Source: Kaistia adipata DSM 17808 (GTDB lineage: Bacteria > Pseudomonadota > Alphaproteobacteria > Rhizobiales > Kaistiaceae). Taken from it: a stretch of DNA of 64,000 bases. Shown piece by piece: positions 11,086 to 20,965 of the stretch. The stretch is taken from NCBI RefSeq assembly GCF_000423225.1, contig NZ_KE383991.1, forward strand, positions 1,002,217 through 1,066,216. The letters are read 5' to 3'. Position 1 is the first letter of the stretch, and the number at the start of each line of letters is the position of its first letter. The translations under genes and the position numbers were made by a program. The notes below the pieces were generated by a model. That model had not been told where the DNA came from. It searched no databases and was given only the letters and a program-made list of their open reading frames with translations.

Positions 11086-12354
11086 ATGTCCGGCCCATCG
11101 ACCTATCAGCCGCAAAACGGTTTCCTGAAGTGGTTTGAGTCGCGCCTTCCGCTCGGCGGCCTCATCCATTCCTCGTTCATCGTGTTCCCGAACCCGCGGA
11201 ACCTGAACTACTGGTGGACCTTCGGCGGCATCCTCGCCTTCATGCTGGTGGCCCAGATCGTCACCGGCGTCGTGCTGGTGATGCACTACACGCCGCACAC
11301 CTCGCTCGCCTTCACCTCGGTCGAAGGCATCATGCGCGACGTCAACTACGGCTGGCTGCTGCGCTACCTGCACGCCAACGGCGCGTCGATGTTCTTCATC
11401 GCCGTCTACGTCCACATCTTCCGCGGCCTGTACTACGGTTCCTACAAGGCCCCGCGCGAAGTGCTGTGGGTGCTCGGCATGATCATCTTCCTGCTGATGA
11501 TGGCCACCGGCTTCATGGGCTACGTGCTGCCGTGGGGACAGATGTCCTTCTGGGGCGCCACCGTGATCACGAACCTCTTCTCGGCGATCCCGATCGTCGG
11601 CGAGACCATCGTGACCTGGCTCTGGGGTGGCTTCGCCGTCGACAACCCGACGCTGAACCGCTTCTTCTCGCTGCACTACCTGCTGCCGTTCGTCATCGCC
11701 GGCGTCGTCGTCCTGCACATCTGGGCGCTGCACGTTCCGGGCTCGAACAACCCGACCGGCGTTTCCGTCAAGTCCGAGCAGGACACCCTGCCCTTCCATC
11801 CCTACTTCACCGTCAAGGATGCGCTCGGCCTGGTCGTCTTCCTGATCGTCTTCATGTGGTTCACCTTCTACCTGCCGAACTACATGGGCCATCCGGACAA
11901 CTACACCCCGGCCAATCCGCTCGTGACCCCGGCGCACATCGTCCCCGAATGGTACTTCCTGCCGTTCTACGCGATCCTGCGTTCGGTTCCCGACAAGCTC
12001 GGCGGCGTCATCGCCATGTTCGGCGCCATCGCCGTGCTGTTCGCGGTGCCGTGGCTCGACACCTCGAAGGTCCGCTCGGCGAACTTCCGCCCGCTCTATC
12101 GCCAGTTCTTCTGGATCCTGGTGATCGTCTCGATCGGCCTCGGCTATCTCGGCTCGCGTCCGGCGGAAGGTGGATACGTCATCGCCTCGCGCATCCTGAC
12201 GATCTACTACTTCTTCCACTTCCTGGTGATCCTGCCGCTGCTCGGCCTGTTCGAGAAGCCGAAGCCGCTGCCCGCCTCGATCACCGAGTCGGTTCTCGGC
12301 AAGGGTGCGGCCAACGTCACCGCCGGTGCGCCCGCCGCGCCGCAGACCAAGTAA
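11086..12354 (+). CDS. petB: Cytochrome b subunit of the bc1 complex
   Basis: Membrane subunit with two b haems and both quinone sites. 422 residues from ATG 11086 (after GGGAGA); the upstream extension to 11041 overlaps petA and is not needed. Visible motifs: the bis-histidine helices, [20 protein letters not shown] with the Qo-site region, and [16 protein letters not shown] containing the PEWY motif. Length matches the unfused, full-length alphaproteobacterial cytochrome b rather than a petBC fusion. Confidence 0.97.
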   Translation: MSGPSTYQPQNGFLKWFESRLPLGGLIHSSFIVFPNPRNLNYWWTFGGILAFMLVAQIVTGVVLVMHYTPHTSLAFTSVEGIMRDVNYGWLLRYLHANGASMFFIAVYVHIFRGLYYGSYKAPREVLWVLGMIIFLLMMATGFMGYVLPWGQMSFWGATVITNLFSAIPIVGETIVTWLWGGFAVDNPTLNRFFSLHYLLPFVIAGVVVLHIWALHVPGSNNPTGVSVKSEQDTLPFHPYFTVKDALGLVVFLIVFMWFTFYLPNYMGHPDNYTPANPLVTPAHIVPEWYFLPFYAILRSVPDKLGGVIAMFGAIAVLFAVPWLDTSKVRSANFRPLYRQFFWILVIVSIGLGYLGSRPAEGGYVIASRILTIYYFFHFLVILPLLGLFEKPKPLPASITESVLGKGAANVTAGAPAAPQTK

Positions 12355-12379
12355 GCCGCGAGAGGATCACGGATCGATC

Positions 12380-13267
12380 ATGATGAAGACCCTTTCCGAG
12401 AAAATCGCGCGGTTTGGTCTGGCCATCTCCCTCAGCGTCGCCGCGGCGACGCTGGCGGTCGGCCCGGTCAACGCCGCCGAAGAAGGCGCGGCCGCCGCGC
12501 CGCACTACCCGCTCGTCAAGCCGCCGCAGGAGCCCTGGAGCTTCGCCGGCGTCTTCGGCCGGTTCGACACGGCGCAGCTGCAGCGCGGCTACCAGGTCTA
12601 CAAGGAAGTCTGCGCGGCCTGTCACTCGATGGACCTGATGAGCTTCCGCAACCTGGCGCAGCCGGGCGGCCCGCACTTCACCGAAGCGCAGGCCAAGGCG
12701 GTCGCCGAGAGCTTCCAGGTCCAGGACGGCCCGAACGACGAAGGCGACATGTTCGAGCGCCCGGCGCGTCTGTCGGACCGCTTCCCGGCGCCGTTCCCGA
12801 ACCATCAGGCCGCCGCCGCCGCTAACAACGGCAAGGCGCCGCCGGACCTGTCGCTGATGGGCAAGGCCCGCGCCGTCGAGCGTGGTTTCCCCTGGTTCAT
12901 CCTCGATATCTTCACGCAGTACCAGGAAGGCGGCCCGGACTACATCCACGGCCTGCTGACCGGCTACAAGGAGCCCCCGGCGGGCACCGAGGTCGGCCCC
13001 GGCCTGCACTACAATGTCGGCTTCGCCAGCGGTTCGGCGATCGCCATGGCGCCGCCCCTCTCCGACGGTCAGGTGACCTATTCGGACGGCTCGCCCGAGA
13101 CGGTCGACCAGTACTCGCGCGACGTCTCGGCCTTCCTGATGTGGACCGCCGAGCCGCATCTCGACGCCCGCAAGCGCATCGGCTTTCAGGTCATCATCTT
13201 CCTGATCGTCTTCGCCGGCCTGCTCTACTTCACCAAGAAGAAGATCTGGTCGCGGATCGCCCACTGA
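12380..13267 (+). CDS. petC: Cytochrome c1 subunit of the bc1 complex
   Basis: 295 residues with a signal peptide (residues 1-33, ending VNAAEE) and one c-type haem site CAACH (Cys78, Cys81, His82) followed by SMDLMSFRNL. A C-terminal membrane anchor IIFLIVFAGLLYFTKKKIW holds the haem domain in the periplasm. Met80-type axial ligand region GSAIAMAPPLSDG is present. Tandem ATGs at 12380 and 12383 make the exact start ambiguous. The downstream hairpin terminator closes the pet operon. Confidence 0.96.
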   Translation: MMKTLSEKIARFGLAISLSVAAATLAVGPVNAAEEGAAAAPHYPLVKPPQEPWSFAGVFGRFDTAQLQRGYQVYKEVCAACHSMDLMSFRNLAQPGGPHFTEAQAKAVAESFQVQDGPNDEGDMFERPARLSDRFPAPFPNHQAAAAANNGKAPPDLSLMGKARAVERGFPWFILDIFTQYQEGGPDYIHGLLTGYKEPPAGTEVGPGLHYNVGFASGSAIAMAPPLSDGQVTYSDGSPETVDQYSRDVSAFLMWTAEPHLDARKRIGFQVIIFLIVFAGLLYFTKKKIWSRIAH

Positions 13268-13287
13268 GGCGCGCCGGACACGAAATG

Positions 13288-13314
13288 AAAAGGGCCCCGT
13301 CGGGGCCCTTTTTT
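13288..13314. terminator. Bidirectional terminator shared by petC and cca
   Basis: AAAAGGGCCCCG and CGGGGCCCTTTT form a perfect 12-bp stem around a single T, flanked by A-run and T-run, so it is a textbook intrinsic terminator on both strands. It lies 21 bp after petC and abuts the stop codon of the convergent cca gene (13313-13315). Confidence 0.92.
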
Positions 13315-14557
13315 ATTGCTGCTGCTGTTGTTGCTGATGGTGCCGCAGGAATGCCCGCAACCGCTCCCGCAGCGCCGTGGCATCTTCCCGGAACCCGCCG
13401 GCGATCCACTCGCGCTCGGCATGCTTGAGCAGCAGCCCGACCAGCGGGCCGCGATCGACGCCAAGCTCGACGACATCGCGACCCGAGAGCGGGAAGACGG
13501 GGATGGCCCAGTCCCGCGCCATGCCGCCGCGCGACCGGAAAGCCGCCTCCGACACGAAGCCCTTCGCGGCGGCGAAGGCGAGCCCGTCCAGGAACGCCCC
13601 CTGCCCCATCCGGTAGAGCGTGGCCGGATCGCTTTCCGGCCGTGTGGTCGCGATCTCCTCGCCCGCTTCCAGCGCCCGGCGCATCCGGTTTCGCTCGGCG
13701 TTGGAGAGACGGAAGCGCACCGCGATGCGATCGACATCCTCCTGCACCCGCCCGAACAGCACGGCGAAGCGCAGTGCCGCCACCGGACCATCCGGCTCGA
13801 AGCGCGGCAGGCGGGCCAGGGCGACGAGATCGCCGACGCCAGCGGCGACCAGGGGCAGGATGCCGCTCTCCTGCATCGTCGCGAGCGTGACGGCGGCCGC
13901 CGGCGCGATCGCCAGCTTGCGCATTTCCTGGCCGATCCGCTCGGCCGAAAGCGAGGCCAGATCGTGCCGCGCGCGGATTGTCGCCGCGAGGCCGTCCGCG
14001 TCGAGCGGACCGACACCATAGGCGGCGTGGAAGCGGAAGAAGCGCAGCGCCCGCAGCCGATCCTCGGCGATCCTCCGGTCGGCCGAACCGATGAAGCGCA
14101 CACGCCGCGCGGCGATGTCGGCGAGGCCGCCGACCGGATCATGGATCCGCCCGGCGAGATCGACCGACAGCGCGTTGATGGTGAAATCCCGCCTGGCCGC
14201 GTCGGCCAGCCAGTCATGCCCGAACCGGACCACGGCGCGGCGGCCATCCGTCTCGATGTCCTCGCGCAGTGTCGTCACCTCGACGACGTGGCGATGGCCG
14301 ATCACCGTGACCGTGCCGTGCTCGATCCCGGTCGGCGCCGTCTTGAGGCCTGCCGCCTCGGTCCGAGTGATCACCGTCTCGGGCGTGGCGGTCGTGGCGA
14401 TGTCGACATCCGCCACGGGGAGGCCCATCAGCGTGTTGCGCACCGCGCCGCCGATGACGCGGGCTTCCTCGCCATCGCGGGAAAGCAGGGTCAGGACCTC
14501 GCGGACCAGAGGATCGGCGAGAAACGCCGCGTCGCGGCAGTCCTCCATGGCCTTCAA
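13313..14557 (-). CDS. cca: CCA tRNA nucleotidyltransferase / poly(A) polymerase family
   Basis: Adds or repairs the 3'-CCA end of tRNAs. 414 residues. The class II nucleotidyltransferase head is GGAVRNTLMGLPVADVDIATTA with the DxD metal pair, followed by the RRDFTINALSVD motif and GSADRRIAEDRLRALRFFRF. A TTG start at 14557 overlaps the stop of the DUF6111 gene (TTGA) and has GGGAGG six bases upstream; ATG 14548 is the alternative. The C-terminus ends in two His and seven Gln codons (13316-13342), and the stop is inside the petC terminator. Confidence 0.92.
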   Translation of the reverse strand: MKAMEDCRDAAFLADPLVREVLTLLSRDGEEARVIGGAVRNTLMGLPVADVDIATTATPETVITRTEAAGLKTAPTGIEHGTVTVIGHRHVVEVTTLREDIETDGRRAVVRFGHDWLADAARRDFTINALSVDLAGRIHDPVGGLADIAARRVRFIGSADRRIAEDRLRALRFFRFHAAYGVGPLDADGLAATIRARHDLASLSAERIGQEMRKLAIAPAAAVTLATMQESGILPLVAAGVGDLVALARLPRFEPDGPVAALRFAVLFGRVQEDVDRIAVRFRLSNAERNRMRRALEAGEEIATTRPESDPATLYRMGQGAFLDGLAFAAAKGFVSEAAFRSRGGMARDWAIPVFPLSGRDVVELGVDRGPLVGLLLKHAEREWIAGGFREDATALRERLRAFLRHHQQQQQQQ

Positions 14558-14814
14558 TCGAAGCCTCCCGGCACCAGCACGCCGTCGCGGAATGCGGCGG
14601 GATGATAGGTCGTGCCGGCCTGCCCCCCGGAGAAGGATACCAGCGCCAGGATAGCGACCAGGACCAGCGCCATGCCGATCGCCGACAGGCGCGAGAGCAC
14701 GCTATACGACCATGCGTTCCCCTCCGCGCCACGGGTCGCGAGTTGTCGCCAGCCCGCATAGACGATGAACGGGATCAGGAAGCAGACGATGGAAACGGCA
14801 ATAAATCTCAGCAT
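14554..14814 (-). CDS. DUF6111 family small membrane protein
   Basis: 86 residues with two predicted membrane helices (about 4-22 and 42-63) and a short C-terminal tail GTTYHPAAFRDGVLVPGGFD that matches DUF6111 proteins of rhizobia. Function unknown. Its ATG follows the NUDIX stop directly (TAGATG) and its stop overlaps the cca start, so it is translated in the middle of a coupled four-gene operon. Confidence 0.82.
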   Translation of the reverse strand: MLRFIAVSIVCFLIPFIVYAGWRQLATRGAEGNAWSYSVLSRLSAIGMALVLVAILALVSFSGGQAGTTYHPAAFRDGVLVPGGFD

Positions 14815-15456
14815 CTATTCGTAGAGCCGTTCATAGAGACCACGGATGATTCCGGCGGTCACCCCCCAGATATGGTGTTGATCATAGGGCATTTCGTAGA
14901 GCAAATGCCTCACGCCATCAAACTCGCGCGTGATCGTCTGATGGTTGCGCGGGCTCATCAGGAAGGACAGCGGAACTTCGAACGCGGCGTCGACCTCATC
15001 CGGGTTGAGGACGAGCCGATGCTCCGGCGCGACCCGCGCCACGATGGCGGTGATTCGATAGCCCGTGCCGGCGATATAGGGGTCGAGCCGGCCGATCGGC
15101 TCGACGAGCCCCGGATCGAGCCCGATCTCCTCCTGCGCCTCGCGCAGCGCGGCCGCGGCCGCGCTGGCGTCGGTCGGGTCGATCTTACCGCCGGGGAAGG
15201 CGATCTGGCCCGGATGCTTGCGCAGTTGCATCGTGCGTCGCGTCATCAGCACGGTCGCGTTGTCGCGCTCGACGACGGGAATGAGCACCGCCGCCTCGCG
15301 CGAGACGAAGCCGCGCGGCGGCACATATTCGGGATTGATGACGAGGGTCTCGTCGCCGGCATCGCGACCGGCGTCGAGCGGGCGCAGCCGGTCGCGGGCG
15401 CGCTCGAAGAAATGGTCGGGCGTGAACGGGCTGGCCCGATCGATCGCGGCCGTCAT
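14815..15456 (-). CDS. CoA pyrophosphatase-like NUDIX hydrolase
   Basis: 213 residues. The NUDIX box runs from GGKIDPTDASAAAAALREAQEEIGL (G-x5-E-x7-REUxEE pattern) with the preceding HPGQIAFPGG motif typical of the NudL/CoA-diphosphatase subgroup (LLxxRxxxxxxHxGQIxFPGG). It likely hydrolyses CoA or its derivatives to phosphopantetheine and adenosine 3',5'-bisphosphate, but substrate is inferred. It overlaps the DUF1285 stop by 4 bp upstream and abuts DUF6111 downstream. Confidence 0.88.
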   Translation of the reverse strand: MTAAIDRASPFTPDHFFERARDRLRPLDAGRDAGDETLVINPEYVPPRGFVSREAAVLIPVVERDNATVLMTRRTMQLRKHPGQIAFPGGKIDPTDASAAAAALREAQEEIGLDPGLVEPIGRLDPYIAGTGYRITAIVARVAPEHRLVLNPDEVDAAFEVPLSFLMSPRNHQTITREFDGVRHLLYEMPYDQHHIWGVTAGIIRGLYERLYE

Positions 15457-16085
15457 GGCACCGCCTCCAGGGGCGAACCGGCGGGCCCGGCGCGTCCGAT
15501 CACGAAGAAATCACCGCGCGAGACCACGCCGATCTCGCCGCCGCGTTCCTCAAAATGCCCCGCGAGCTCATGCACCACCGACCGTGTCAGGCGCGCGTCG
15601 AGCCCGCCGCGCACCCGCACATAGGGAACCAGGCCGCCATCCGCGTCGGACGCCACCCGGAGCGGATGCTCGGCATCGACGGTCACCACATCGCCGACAT
15701 TGGTGCGAAGCACGATCGCCTGGGCGCCACTTGCGTCGCCGTCTTCTGGCGCGACGACGAGCTCGACCGCCAGGAAAGGCACGTCATCGACCCGGATGGT
15801 GAGCTTTTCGGCCGGCGTCACAAGCACATAGCTGCCATCGGGCTCGCGCCGCAGCACCGTCGCGAAGAGCTTGACCAGCGCCTCCCGCCGGATCGGCAGG
15901 CCTTCGTGATGCCACACGCCGGCACGATCGATACGAATGTCGATCGTGCCGCAATGCGCGGGGTTCCAGAGATGCACCGGCGCCGGCCCGCGGAACTGTC
16001 CCGCCCTGTCGATGAGCGCGGAGAGGGCAGAACCGTCCGCCGCTGCCGGCTCGGCCTTGGTTTCGCCCCGCTTTGTAACTGACAT
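15453..16085 (-). CDS. DUF1285 domain-containing protein
   Basis: About 210 residues from ATG 16085; the open frame to 16214 adds a basic extension unlike the family. The core (GTIDIRIDRAGVWHHEGLPIR, then RREPDGSYVLVTPAEKLTI and VDDVPFLAVEL) matches DUF1285, a small all-beta cytoplasmic protein of unknown function. It is the first gene of the leftward DUF1285-NUDIX-DUF6111-cca operon and divergent from the MoxR gene, so 16086-16200 must carry both promoters. Confidence 0.85.
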   Translation of the reverse strand: MSVTKRGETKAEPAAADGSALSALIDRAGQFRGPAPVHLWNPAHCGTIDIRIDRAGVWHHEGLPIRREALVKLFATVLRREPDGSYVLVTPAEKLTIRVDDVPFLAVELVVAPEDGDASGAQAIVLRTNVGDVVTVDAEHPLRVASDADGGLVPYVRVRGGLDARLTRSVVHELAGHFEERGGEIGVVSRGDFFVIGRAGPAGSPLEAVP

Positions 16086-16200
16086 GCTAAGATCATCCTG
16101 CCGTGCATGGCTGACGTCGCCATGCCGGTCGTGCGAAGATTGAGGGGTGATCGAGTCATTCGATCTCGTCACGACCGCAACCGAAACTATATGGGCCGAT

Positions 16201-17217
<1,017 letters not shown>

Positions 17218-18135
17218 AGTCTTGAGCGAACCGCGCGCCTCCGTGCCGACAGTCCGTGAGGTCGGAACGACTCTGGCCGAGGCGAAGAGCCTTGCCCGCA
17301 GCCTCCCCGACCTACTGGTCGAGGCGCGACGGGTCGCGACCACCGTACTGGCCGGCTGGCATGGCCGCCGGCGCGCCGGGCCCGGCGAAACCTTCTGGCA
17401 ATTCCGCCCCTTCGTCGCCGGCGAGGCACCTGGCCGGATCGACTGGCGCCGTTCGGCGCGCGACGAGCACCTCTATATCCGCGAGCGCGAATGGGAGGCG
17501 GCCCACACGGTCTGGCTCTCGGCCGACCTGTCCCCCTCGATGGATTTTCGCTCCAAGCTGGCGGTCGCCTCGAAGCGCGATCGCGCGCTGGTCATCCTGC
17601 TCGCGCTCGGCGACATGCTCGCCGCCGCCGGCGAGCGCATCGGCCTGCTCGGCCTCGGCGATCCCGTGCTGTCGCGCAACGCCGCCGAGCGCCTCGCCGA
17701 GACGCTGGCCCACGCGAACGACGGCCAGCCGGCCCTCCCCTCCGCGATCCGCCTCGGCCGCTTCGCCGACCTCGTGCTGATCAGCGACTTCCTCGATCCG
17801 ATCGACGAGATCGAGGCCCGCCTCGCTGACTATGCCCGGCAGGGCGCGACGGCGCATCTGGTCGAAATCCGGGATCCGGTCGAGGAGATCTTTCCCTATG
17901 CCGGGCGTACCGAGTTCCGCGATCCCGAAAGCGGGTTCCTCTACACGATCGGTCGCGCCGAACAGATTGGCGAGGACTATCGCCGCCGTTTGGTCGCGCG
18001 CCGAGAGACGCTCGCCGCCACCTGCCGCCGGCTCGGTTGGAGCTACTTGACCCACCGTACCGACCACCCGACGACGGAGCCGCTGCTCGCGCTCCATGCC
18101 CGGCTTTCGGCGCGCGTCGCCGGCGGAGCACGGCC

Positions 18136-20952
18136 ATGATGGGGCTGCCGCTCGCCTTCGGCGCCCCGCTCGTGCTGGCGGCGCTCGTGCTCCTGCCGGC
18201 CATTTGGTGGCTGCTCAAGCTGACGCCGCCGCGGCCGCGGCTGGAGCACTTCCCGCCGACCCGCATCCTCGAGGAAATCGCCAAGCGCGACGAGCAGCCG
18301 GCGCGCAGCCCGTGGTGGCTGACGGCGCTTCGCCTGCTGCTGGCCGGGCTCGTCATCCTCGCGCTGGCGGCGCCGATCTGGCGCCCGACCGGCGAGACAG
18401 CGCCCGGCGACGGCCCGCTGCTCCTCGTCATCGACAATGACTGGGCGGCAGCGCGCGACTGGAAGACCCGTGTTGATACCGCCCAGCGCATTGTCCAGAT
18501 CGCCGAAAGCGCCGGACGGCCGATCGGCCTGATCGCGACGGCCGAGCCGCCGAACCAGGAGGCAGCACCGACGGATGCCGCTACCATCCGGACCCGGCTC
18601 GACGCGCTGGCGCCACGGCCCTATCCGACCGACCGCGCCGCCATCGCCGCGGCGCTCGGGACGTCGGCGCCGGCGGCGGGCTTCGGTGGCGTCGCCTGGC
18701 TGTCGAACGATCTGGGCGGCCCGGATGCCGAGGTTTTCTCGCGCTTCCTGACCGAAACCATCAAGGCGCCGGTCACCGTCTACGGCCGGGACGGCAAGGC
18801 CCTGCTCGGGCTTGCTGCGCCGGTCGCCACCGCGGATTCGCTGACGCTGTCGATCCTCCGCAGCGAAGGCGCGGCAAGCGCCGGCCGGCTGGTCGCCCGC
18901 GACATGCGCGGCCGCTCGATCGGCGAGGCGCCGTTCGCCTTCGAGGCCGGCGCGCTCAAGGCCGAGGCGTCGTTCGACCTGCCGGCCGAGTTGCGCAACG
19001 AGATCGTCCGCGTCGAGATCGCCGGCAACGAGACGGCTGGGGCCGTACAGCTGCTCGACGACCGCTTCAAGCGGCGCCGCATCGGCCTGATTTCCGGCGG
19101 ATCGAGCGACAACGCCCAGCCGCTGCTCTCGCCGCTCTACTACATCACCCGCGCCGTGCAGCCCTTCGCCGACGTGATCGAGCCGCGCGACGCCAACGCG
19201 GCCAAGGCCGTGCCGCAGATGATCGAGGCCGGCGCTGCCGTGATCGCCATGGCCGACATCGGCACACTGACACCGGACGTCGAGACGCGGCTCGCCGACT
19301 GGGTCGAGGCCGGCGGCACGCTGCTGCGCTTTGCCGGGCCGCGCCTCGCCGCCGCCAGCGGCAATACGGATACACTGATCCCGGTGCGCCTGCGCGAGGG
19401 CGGCCGCGTGCTCGGCGGCAGCCTGTCCTGGTCGACGCCGCAGCCGCTCGCCTCCTTCTCGCCCACGAGCCCGTTCGCGGGGCTGACGATCGCGCCCGAC
19501 ATCGAGGTGCGCCGCCAGGTTCTGGCCGAGCCGGACGGCAATCTGCCGTCGCGCACCTGGGCAGCGCTCGGCGACGGCACGCCGCTCGTTACCGCCGCGC
19601 CGCTCGGCAAGGGCTGGCTCATCCTCGTCCACGTCACCGCCGACGCGAGCTGGTCGAACCTGCCGCTTTCCGGAACCTTCGTCGAAATGCTGCGCCGCAT
19701 CGCCGCCTTTGCCTCCGTCCCGCAGATCGAGGCGGGCAAAACCCTGGAGGGCGCTGCATCCGGGGCGACGCTTGCCCCCTACCGGCTGCTCGACGGTTTC
19801 GGCCACTTCGTCACCAGCGACCCTCTGGCACGGCCGGTCACGGCGACCGGGGCGCTGCCGCCGCCGAGCCGCGAGCATCCGCCCGGCCTCTATGGCGCCG
19901 ATGACGGCTTCCGCGCCATCAACGTGCTGGCGCCCGACGCGACCCTGCCGCCCTTCGACCCGGCGACCCTCGAGGGCGCCGAGATCCGGCCGTATCCGAC
20001 GACGGCGCCGCTCGACCTTTCGCCCTATCTACTGCTCGCCGCGCTTGCCTGCCTGATCGCCGATGCGCTCGCCGTGCTGTGGCTGAATGGCGGACTGCGG
20101 ATGCGCGCCCGCGCCGCCGCGCTTGTTATCCTTTCGTTAACCCTGCCGCATGCGTTCGGCCCCGTTCCGGCGCGCGCCGACGCGGCGAGCGACCAATTCG
20201 CGATCGACGCGGTCAACACCTCGCGGCTCGCCTATGTGACGACGGGAAATCGCGAGATCGACGACATGAGCGAAGCCGGGCTCGCCGGCCTGTCGCGGGC
20301 GCTCGCCGCCCGCACTGCGCTGGAGCCGAGCGAACCGCTCGGCGTCGACGTCGCCAAGGACGAGCTGAGCTTCTTCCCGCTGCTCTACTGGCCGATCGAT
20401 CCTGGCGCGCCGATGCCGGACTCCAGCACGCTCGCCAAGATCGACGCCTACATGAAGCAGGGCGGCTCGATCCTGTTCGACACCCGCGACGAGCTCGACC
20501 GCGCGCCGGGCACGACCGGCTTCGGCGGCACACCGGCGGCCGAGCGGCTGCGCGCCATGCTGTCCGGGCTCGATATCCCACCGCTCGAGCCGGTGCCGTC
20601 CAACCACGTGCTGACCAAGGCGTTCTACCTGCTCGAGGACTTCCCCGGCCGCTACAGCGGTGGCCCGCTCTGGGTCGAGGCTTCGCCGCCCGAGGACGAC
20701 GCGGCCGCGGCCGAGCGCCCGGCCCGGCCGGGTGACGGCGTCTCGTCGATCCTGATCACCGAGAACGACCTCGCCGCCGCCTGGGCGACCGATCCGGACG
20801 GGCGCTACCTGGTGCCGACCGTGCCGCCCGACCCGCGCCAGCGCGAACTCGCCTACCGAACCGGCATCAACATCGTCATGTACACGCTGACCGGCAACTA
20901 CAAGGCCGACCAGGTGCACGTGCCGGCCCTGCTCGAGAGGCTTGGACAGTGA
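18136..20952 (+). CDS. DUF4159 domain-containing membrane protein with BatA-like N-terminus
   Basis: 938 residues from ATG 18136, the point of ATGA overlap with DUF58. The N-terminus (PLAFGAPLVLAALVLLPAIW, then PRPRLEHFPPTRIL and a second helix) is of the BatA/aerotolerance regulator type. A large extracytoplasmic region follows, then two membrane segments near residues 632-680, then a DUF4159 domain (SRLAYVTTGNREIDDMSEAG ... YWPIDPGAPMP ... GGSILFDTRDE). DUF4159 has a glutamine-amidotransferase-like fold without known activity. Conserved in rhizobial MoxR clusters; role probably envelope-related, unproven. Confidence 0.85.
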   Translation: MMGLPLAFGAPLVLAALVLLPAIWWLLKLTPPRPRLEHFPPTRILEEIAKRDEQPARSPWWLTALRLLLAGLVILALAAPIWRPTGETAPGDGPLLLVIDNDWAAARDWKTRVDTAQRIVQIAESAGRPIGLIATAEPPNQEAAPTDAATIRTRLDALAPRPYPTDRAAIAAALGTSAPAAGFGGVAWLSNDLGGPDAEVFSRFLTETIKAPVTVYGRDGKALLGLAAPVATADSLTLSILRSEGAASAGRLVARDMRGRSIGEAPFAFEAGALKAEASFDLPAELRNEIVRVEIAGNETAGAVQLLDDRFKRRRIGLISGGSSDNAQPLLSPLYYITRAVQPFADVIEPRDANAAKAVPQMIEAGAAVIAMADIGTLTPDVETRLADWVEAGGTLLRFAGPRLAAASGNTDTLIPVRLREGGRVLGGSLSWSTPQPLASFSPTSPFAGLTIAPDIEVRRQVLAEPDGNLPSRTWAALGDGTPLVTAAPLGKGWLILVHVTADASWSNLPLSGTFVEMLRRIAAFASVPQIEAGKTLEGAASGATLAPYRLLDGFGHFVTSDPLARPVTATGALPPPSREHPPGLYGADDGFRAINVLAPDATLPPFDPATLEGAEIRPYPTTAPLDLSPYLLLAALACLIADALAVLWLNGGLRMRARAAALVILSLTLPHAFGPVPARADAASDQFAIDAVNTSRLAYVTTGNREIDDMSEAGLAGLSRALAARTALEPSEPLGVDVAKDELSFFPLLYWPIDPGAPMPDSSTLAKIDAYMKQGGSILFDTRDELDRAPGTTGFGGTPAAERLRAMLSGLDIPPLEPVPSNHVLTKAFYLLEDFPGRYSGGPLWVEASPPEDDAAAAERPARPGDGVSSILITENDLAAAWATDPDGRYLVPTVPPDPRQRELAYRTGINIVMYTLTGNYKADQVHVPALLERLGQ

Positions 20953-20965
20953 AGAGGGCTCGACA

